This document shows, in pieces, positions 60,928 to 64,000 of a stretch of DNA of 64,000 nucleotides. A model generated the notes under the pieces. It ran no database searches, was not told where the DNA came from, and was given only the letters and a program-made list of their open reading frames with translations. A program made the position numbers and the translations under genes. Position 1 is the first letter of the stretch, and each line of letters opens with the position of its first letter. This stretch comes from AP-16 sp046727735 (GTDB lineage: Bacteria > Pseudomonadota > Alphaproteobacteria > Rhizobiales > Xanthobacteraceae): contig JBKPDF010000028.1 of NCBI GenBank assembly GCA_046727735.1, positions 1-64,000 of the forward strand. Reading direction: 5' to 3'.

Positions 60928-61077
60928 ATGACCCACCACCAGCATCCCGTCGGGCATCGACACCAGCCCGCCTCGGTGTCGCCCTCGATCCTGCGGCTCT
61001 CGGCATGGGAGCGCCTGGGCGCGGCCGCGATCCTGATCGGGGTGCTATGGGTGGCGGTCCATTGGGCGATGTCCTGA
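60928..61077 (+). CDS. Small His-rich single-pass membrane protein, first gene of the znu operon
   Basis: A 49-residue ORF immediately after the Zur box and 8 bp before znuC. Its N-terminus, MTHHQHPVGHRHQP, has five histidines within 12 residues. Residues about 27-48 (ERLGAAAILIGVLWVAVHWA) form one membrane segment. It is too short for standard gene callers, and I recognise no family. Position and composition suggest a role in zinc handling with ZnuB/ZnuC, perhaps as a zinc-binding accessory subunit; this is inference. No strong Shine-Dalgarno is visible before ATG 60928, which is the main doubt. Confidence 0.6.
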   Translation: MTHHQHPVGHRHQPASVSPSILRLSAWERLGAAAILIGVLWVAVHWAMS

Positions 61078-61085
61078 GGCGAGGC

Positions 61086-61820
61086 ATGCCGACGGCTTTG
61101 CAGTTCCGCAACCTGACGCTCGGTTATGACCGCCACCCTGCGGTCCACCATCTCGACGGCAGCATCGAGGAAGGATCGCTCCTCGCCGTCATCGGCCCGA
61201 ACGGCGCCGGCAAATCGACGCTGTTCAAGGGTGTGGTCGGGGCGCTCAAGCCGCTCGCCGGATCGATCGATCGCAACGGCCTGAACGTTCGCGACATCGC
61301 ATACCTGCCGCAGATCGCCGAGCTCGACCGTTCCTTCCCGATCCACGTCTACGATCTGGTCGCCATGGGGCTGTGGCGGCGATCCGGGCTGTTCGGCGGC
61401 TTCCGACGCGGGGATTACGCCAAGATCGAGGAGGCGATCGCGGCCGTCGGGCTCACCGGATTCGAGGGGCGGGCGATCGGAACGCTTTCGGGCGGACAGA
61501 TGCAACGCACCTTGTTCGCCCGCCTGCTGCTGCAAGACGCGCGGGTCATCGTGCTCGACGAGCCGTTCACCGCCGTCGACGCCAAGACCGAAGCGGACCT
61601 GTTCGAGCTTGTCCGGCGCTGGCACAGCGAACAGCGCACGATACTCGCGGCGCTTCACGACCTCGACCTCGTCAAGGCGGGCTTTCCGGACGCGCTGCTG
61701 CTCGCGCGCGAGCCGGTCGCGTGGGGACCCACCGCCGAGGTGCTGACGCCCGACAATCTGCACAAGGCGCGGCGCATGTGCGAGGCGTTCGACGAGGAGG
61801 CGATCGAATGCGCGGCATGA
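61086..61820 (+). CDS. znuC: Zinc ABC transporter ATP-binding protein
   Basis: A 244-residue ATPase of the metal-importer (ZnuC/MntB) group. Walker A IGPNGAGKSTLFKG, Q-loop AYLPQIAELDRSFPI, signature GTLSGGQMQRTLFARLLLQDA, Walker B VIVLDEPFTAVD and the switch His in AALHDLDLV are all present. It energises ZnuB. Gene order (Zur box, small ORF, znuC, znuB, znuA) and the family support zinc rather than manganese. ATG 61086 follows tgaggcgagg. Confidence 0.93.
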   Translation: MPTALQFRNLTLGYDRHPAVHHLDGSIEEGSLLAVIGPNGAGKSTLFKGVVGALKPLAGSIDRNGLNVRDIAYLPQIAELDRSFPIHVYDLVAMGLWRRSGLFGGFRRGDYAKIEEAIAAVGLTGFEGRAIGTLSGGQMQRTLFARLLLQDARVIVLDEPFTAVDAKTEADLFELVRRWHSEQRTILAALHDLDLVKAGFPDALLLAREPVAWGPTAEVLTPDNLHKARRMCEAFDEEAIECAA

Positions 61821-61863
61821 CGATCCTCGCCCCGCCGGCGGGGAGAGGGGATGCGGAGTATCG

Positions 61864-62733
61864 ATGCTTCACGCCTGGCTGATCGCGCCGTTCGCCGAAT
61901 TCGAGTTCATGCGCCGCGCGCTCGTCGGTGTGCTCGCGCTCGCGCTCGCCGCGGGTCCGCTGGGCGTGTTCCTGATGCTGCGTCGCATGAGTCTCGTCGG
62001 CGACGCCATGGCGCATGCGATCCTGCCCGGCGCCGCGGTCGGCTTTCTCGTCTCCGGGCTCAATCTGTTCGCGATGACGGCAGGCGGGCTCATCGCCGGC
62101 ATCGTGGTCGCGGTCGCGGCCGGGCTGGTCGCGCGTACGACCGAGCTCAAGGAGGACGCTTCGCTTGCGACCTTCTATCTCGTGTCGCTGGCGCTCGGGG
62201 TCATGATCATCTCGCTCAAGGGCACCAATATCGATCTGTTGCACGTGCTGTTCGGAAACGTGCTGGCGCTGGACGACCGGACCTTGCTGTTGATCGCTGC
62301 GATCAGCAGCATCACGCTTGCGGTCCTGGCGCTCATTTATCGGCCGCTGGTGCTGGAGTGCGTGGATCCGGGCTTTCTGCGTTCGGTCAGCAGCGCCGGC
62401 GCGCCGGCGCACCTTGCCTTCCTGGTGCTCGTGGTGATGAATCTCGTCGGCGGCTTCCAGGCGCTCGGCACATTGCTCGCGGTCGGCATCATGATGCTGC
62501 CGGCTGCGGCCGCCCGGTTCTGGGCGCGCGATATCACCGTGATGATCCTCGGCGCGATGGCGTGCGGCGCGGTTGCGGGCTATGCCGGGCTGCTGCTCTC
62601 GTTCTACACGAGCGTCGCGTCGGGGCCCGCGATCATTCTGGTCGCCGGCCTGGCGTACGGACTGTCCGTCCTGTTCGGCCCGGTGGGCGGCATGGTGTGG
62701 CAAGTCTTTCCGGGACGGCATCTCGAAGCATGA
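61864..62733 (+). CDS. znuB: Zinc ABC transporter permease
   Basis: A 289-residue ABC-3 family permease with eight or nine hydrophobic segments. Conserved features are MLRRMSLVGDAMAHAILPGAAVGFL, ISLKGTNIDLLHVLFGNVLAL and VGGFQALGTLLAVGIMMLPAAAARF, all typical of metal permeases. It forms the inner-membrane channel for Zn2+ delivered by ZnuA. ATG 61864 is preceded by ggggagagggg. The stop overlaps the znuA start (ATGA). Confidence 0.94.
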   Translation: MLHAWLIAPFAEFEFMRRALVGVLALALAAGPLGVFLMLRRMSLVGDAMAHAILPGAAVGFLVSGLNLFAMTAGGLIAGIVVAVAAGLVARTTELKEDASLATFYLVSLALGVMIISLKGTNIDLLHVLFGNVLALDDRTLLLIAAISSITLAVLALIYRPLVLECVDPGFLRSVSSAGAPAHLAFLVLVVMNLVGGFQALGTLLAVGIMMLPAAAARFWARDITVMILGAMACGAVAGYAGLLLSFYTSVASGPAIILVAGLAYGLSVLFGPVGGMVWQVFPGRHLEA

Positions 62734-63656
62734 TGGCAGCGTTCACCGGCGTGCCGTTCAGTCGGCGGCACATCTTGCGAGCGGCCATCGCCGCGCCCGG
62801 CATTTGGTTTTTGCGGGCTCCGCCCGCGGCCGCACAGGCGAAGCCGCGGGTCGTGGCGACGTTCTCGATCCTCGCCGATTTCGTGAAGAACGTCGCCGAA
62901 GACCGGCTCGACGTCGATATGCTGGTCGGGCCGGAAAACGACGCGCATGTCTATGCGGCAACGCCTGCGGATGCCAGACGCGTCGGCGCAGCCGCCATGG
63001 TGTTCGTCAACGGCCTGGGATTCGAAGGCTGGATGGAACGGCTCATCAAAGCCTCGGGCACCAACGCTCGGGTCGTGGTCGCCAGCAAGGGAATCGCGCC
63101 TCGGCGCGTCGCCGAGTCCGGCCACGGCGGCATCGATCCCCACGCCTGGCAATCGGTGGCGAATGCCAAAATCTACGTCGGCAACATCCGCGATGCGCTG
63201 ATCGCAACGGACGGGTCGCGCGCGGCGGCGTATCGGTCCGCCGCGGCAGATTATCTGGGCTTGCTCGACGTGCTCGACGCCGAGGTGCGGGCGGCGATTG
63301 CCGGCATCCCGCCCGCGCGCCGCAGGATCATCACCACCCACGATGCCTTCGGTTATTTCCAGGACGCCTACGGCGTGTCGTTCATCGCGCCCGAAGGCCT
63401 CTCGACCGACGCCGAGCCGTCGGCGCGGGACATTGCGCGAATCATCGCCCAGATCCGGAGTGAAAAGATTCCCGCGGTGTTCCTGGAGAACATCACCGAT
63501 CCTCGGCTGCTCGAACGCATCGCAGCCGAGACCGGCACCAGGATCGGCGGCACGCTCTACTCCGACGCCCTGACCCGGCCGGATGGCGAAGCGCCCACTT
63601 ACATCGCCATGATGCGGCACAATATAAGGGTGCTGGCCGAGGCGTTGACGAGCTAG
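62730..63656 (+). CDS. znuA: Zinc ABC transporter substrate-binding protein
   Basis: A 308-residue cluster A-I metal-binding protein. The signal region has SRRHILRAAIAAPGIWFL, a twin-arginine-like motif, so Tat export is possible. Metal-site residues are H in VGPENDAHVYAATPADA, H in GGIDPHAWQSVANA and H in ITTHDAFGYFQDAY, with a later Asp/Glu in LYSDAL. The long His-rich loop of many ZnuA proteins is nearly absent (only ESGHGGIDPH); the His-rich small protein at the head of the operon could compensate. ATG 62730 overlaps the znuB stop. Confidence 0.92.
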   Translation: MMAAFTGVPFSRRHILRAAIAAPGIWFLRAPPAAAQAKPRVVATFSILADFVKNVAEDRLDVDMLVGPENDAHVYAATPADARRVGAAAMVFVNGLGFEGWMERLIKASGTNARVVVASKGIAPRRVAESGHGGIDPHAWQSVANAKIYVGNIRDALIATDGSRAAAYRSAAADYLGLLDVLDAEVRAAIAGIPPARRRIITTHDAFGYFQDAYGVSFIAPEGLSTDAEPSARDIARIIAQIRSEKIPAVFLENITDPRLLERIAAETGTRIGGTLYSDALTRPDGEAPTYIAMMRHNIRVLAEALTS

Positions 63657-63704
63657 CCTGCCCCCTGCGCCTCGCGGCCCGCGTTCATCCTCTCAATAGT
63701 GCAC

Positions 63705-64000
63705 ATGAGCGACAAGATCCCCGTCACCGTGCTGACCGGCTATCTCGGCGCCGGCAAGACCACGCTGCTCAACCGCATCCTGTCCGAGCCGCACGGGAAG
63801 AAATACGCGGTCATCGTCAACGAATTCGGCGAGATCGCCGTCGACAACGAGCTGATCGTCGGGGCCGACGAGGAAGTGTTCGAAATGAACAACGGTTGCG
63901 TCTGCTGCACCGTCCGCGGCGATCTCATCCGCATCATCGAGGGGTTGATGCGCCGCAAGGGCAAGTTCGACGCCATCATCGTGGAGACCACCGGGCTTGC
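63705..64000 (+). CDS. CobW/COG0523 family GTPase (zinc metallochaperone type), cut by window end
   Basis: The first 98 codons are visible. They contain Walker A TGYLGAGKTTLLNRIL, the switch region VNEFGEIAVDNELI and the metal-binding motif NNGCVCCTVRGDL (CxCC) that defines COG0523/CobW proteins, some of which (ZNG1/ZigA/YeiR type) deliver zinc to enzymes under zinc limitation. The position, 48 bp after znuA on the same strand and under the same Zur box, supports a zinc function over cobalamin synthesis. The C-terminal CobW_C domain lies beyond the window. Confidence 0.9.
   Translation, partial: MSDKIPVTVLTGYLGAGKTTLLNRILSEPHGKKYAVIVNEFGEIAVDNELIVGADEEVFEMNNGCVCCTVRGDLIRIIEGLMRRKGKFDAIIVETTGL

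Overview
The window is GC-rich, densely coded DNA from an alphaproteobacterium of the order Hyphomicrobiales, most likely Bradyrhizobium/Xanthobacteraceae-like. This is inferred from gene content: PHB phasins, a DUF1236 protein, a ClpS/SfsA/Map/RadC neighbourhood, a CyaC-type redox adenylate cyclase, many SDR and sugar-acid genes, and palindromic intergenic repeats. No rRNA, tRNA, CRISPR array or prophage was recognised by eye. Most of it reads as chromosome, with decayed accessory patches at 0.3-3.6 kb and 40.5-46.8 kb.

Layout. 0.3-9.7 kb: IS110 fragment, DUF374 acyltransferase, an M15-like exported protein, a DUF3616 remnant, two NTF2-like proteins, an M32 carboxypeptidase, an SMP-30 lactonase and small exported or unknown proteins. 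9.8-15.5 kb: amidase and polysaccharide deacetylase, then divergent acyl-CoA ligase and acyl-CoA dehydrogenase. 15.8-18.3 kb: a membrane diheme/2Fe-2S nucleotide cyclase and a phasin with a readable promoter/operator. 18.4-24 kb: a co-directional FAD dehydrogenase, TPP enzyme and aldehyde dehydrogenase. 24.1-27.8 kb (minus): SDR, LuxR regulator, catalytically degenerate HtrA-like protein, DUF1236 protein and a phasin-CsbD fusion. 28-30 kb: M20 peptidase, MazG and a GIY-YIG gene bracketed by long inverted repeats. 30.1-38.8 kb: a sugar-acid catabolic region (eda, kdgK, IlvD/EDD dehydratase, SDR, DenD-like dehydrogenase, PEP-mutase-family protein). 38.9-43.6 kb: sfsA, map, an LLM oxidoreductase, a damaged radC and an ArsR-type regulator. 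43.7-46.8 kb: clpS followed by a likely defence cassette (Abi C-terminal protein, HEPN/zinc-ribbon protein, frameshifted DUF4238 gene). 46.8-54.4 kb (minus): AprI/Inh inhibitor, 2-hydroxyacid dehydrogenase, succinate-semialdehyde dehydrogenase, EamA exporter, SDR, FHA membrane protein and a disrupted serine protease. 54.5-58 kb: NitT/TauT-type ABC importer and creatininase-family amidohydrolase. 58.2-60.8 kb: a RimK-like ATP-grasp ligase coupled to a GNAT-C39 fusion. 60.9-64 kb: a near-perfect Zur box heading a His-rich small membrane protein, znuC, znuB, znuA and a CobW-type GTPase cut by the window end.

Two families of dispersed palindromes occupy many intergenic gaps. One has CTCCCC/GGGGAG outer arms (about 100-120 bp). 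The other is MITE-like with GTCCCGG or GTCATCC ends. The second family includes the arms that flank the GIY-YIG gene, making that locus the best candidate here for an undescribed small mobile element.
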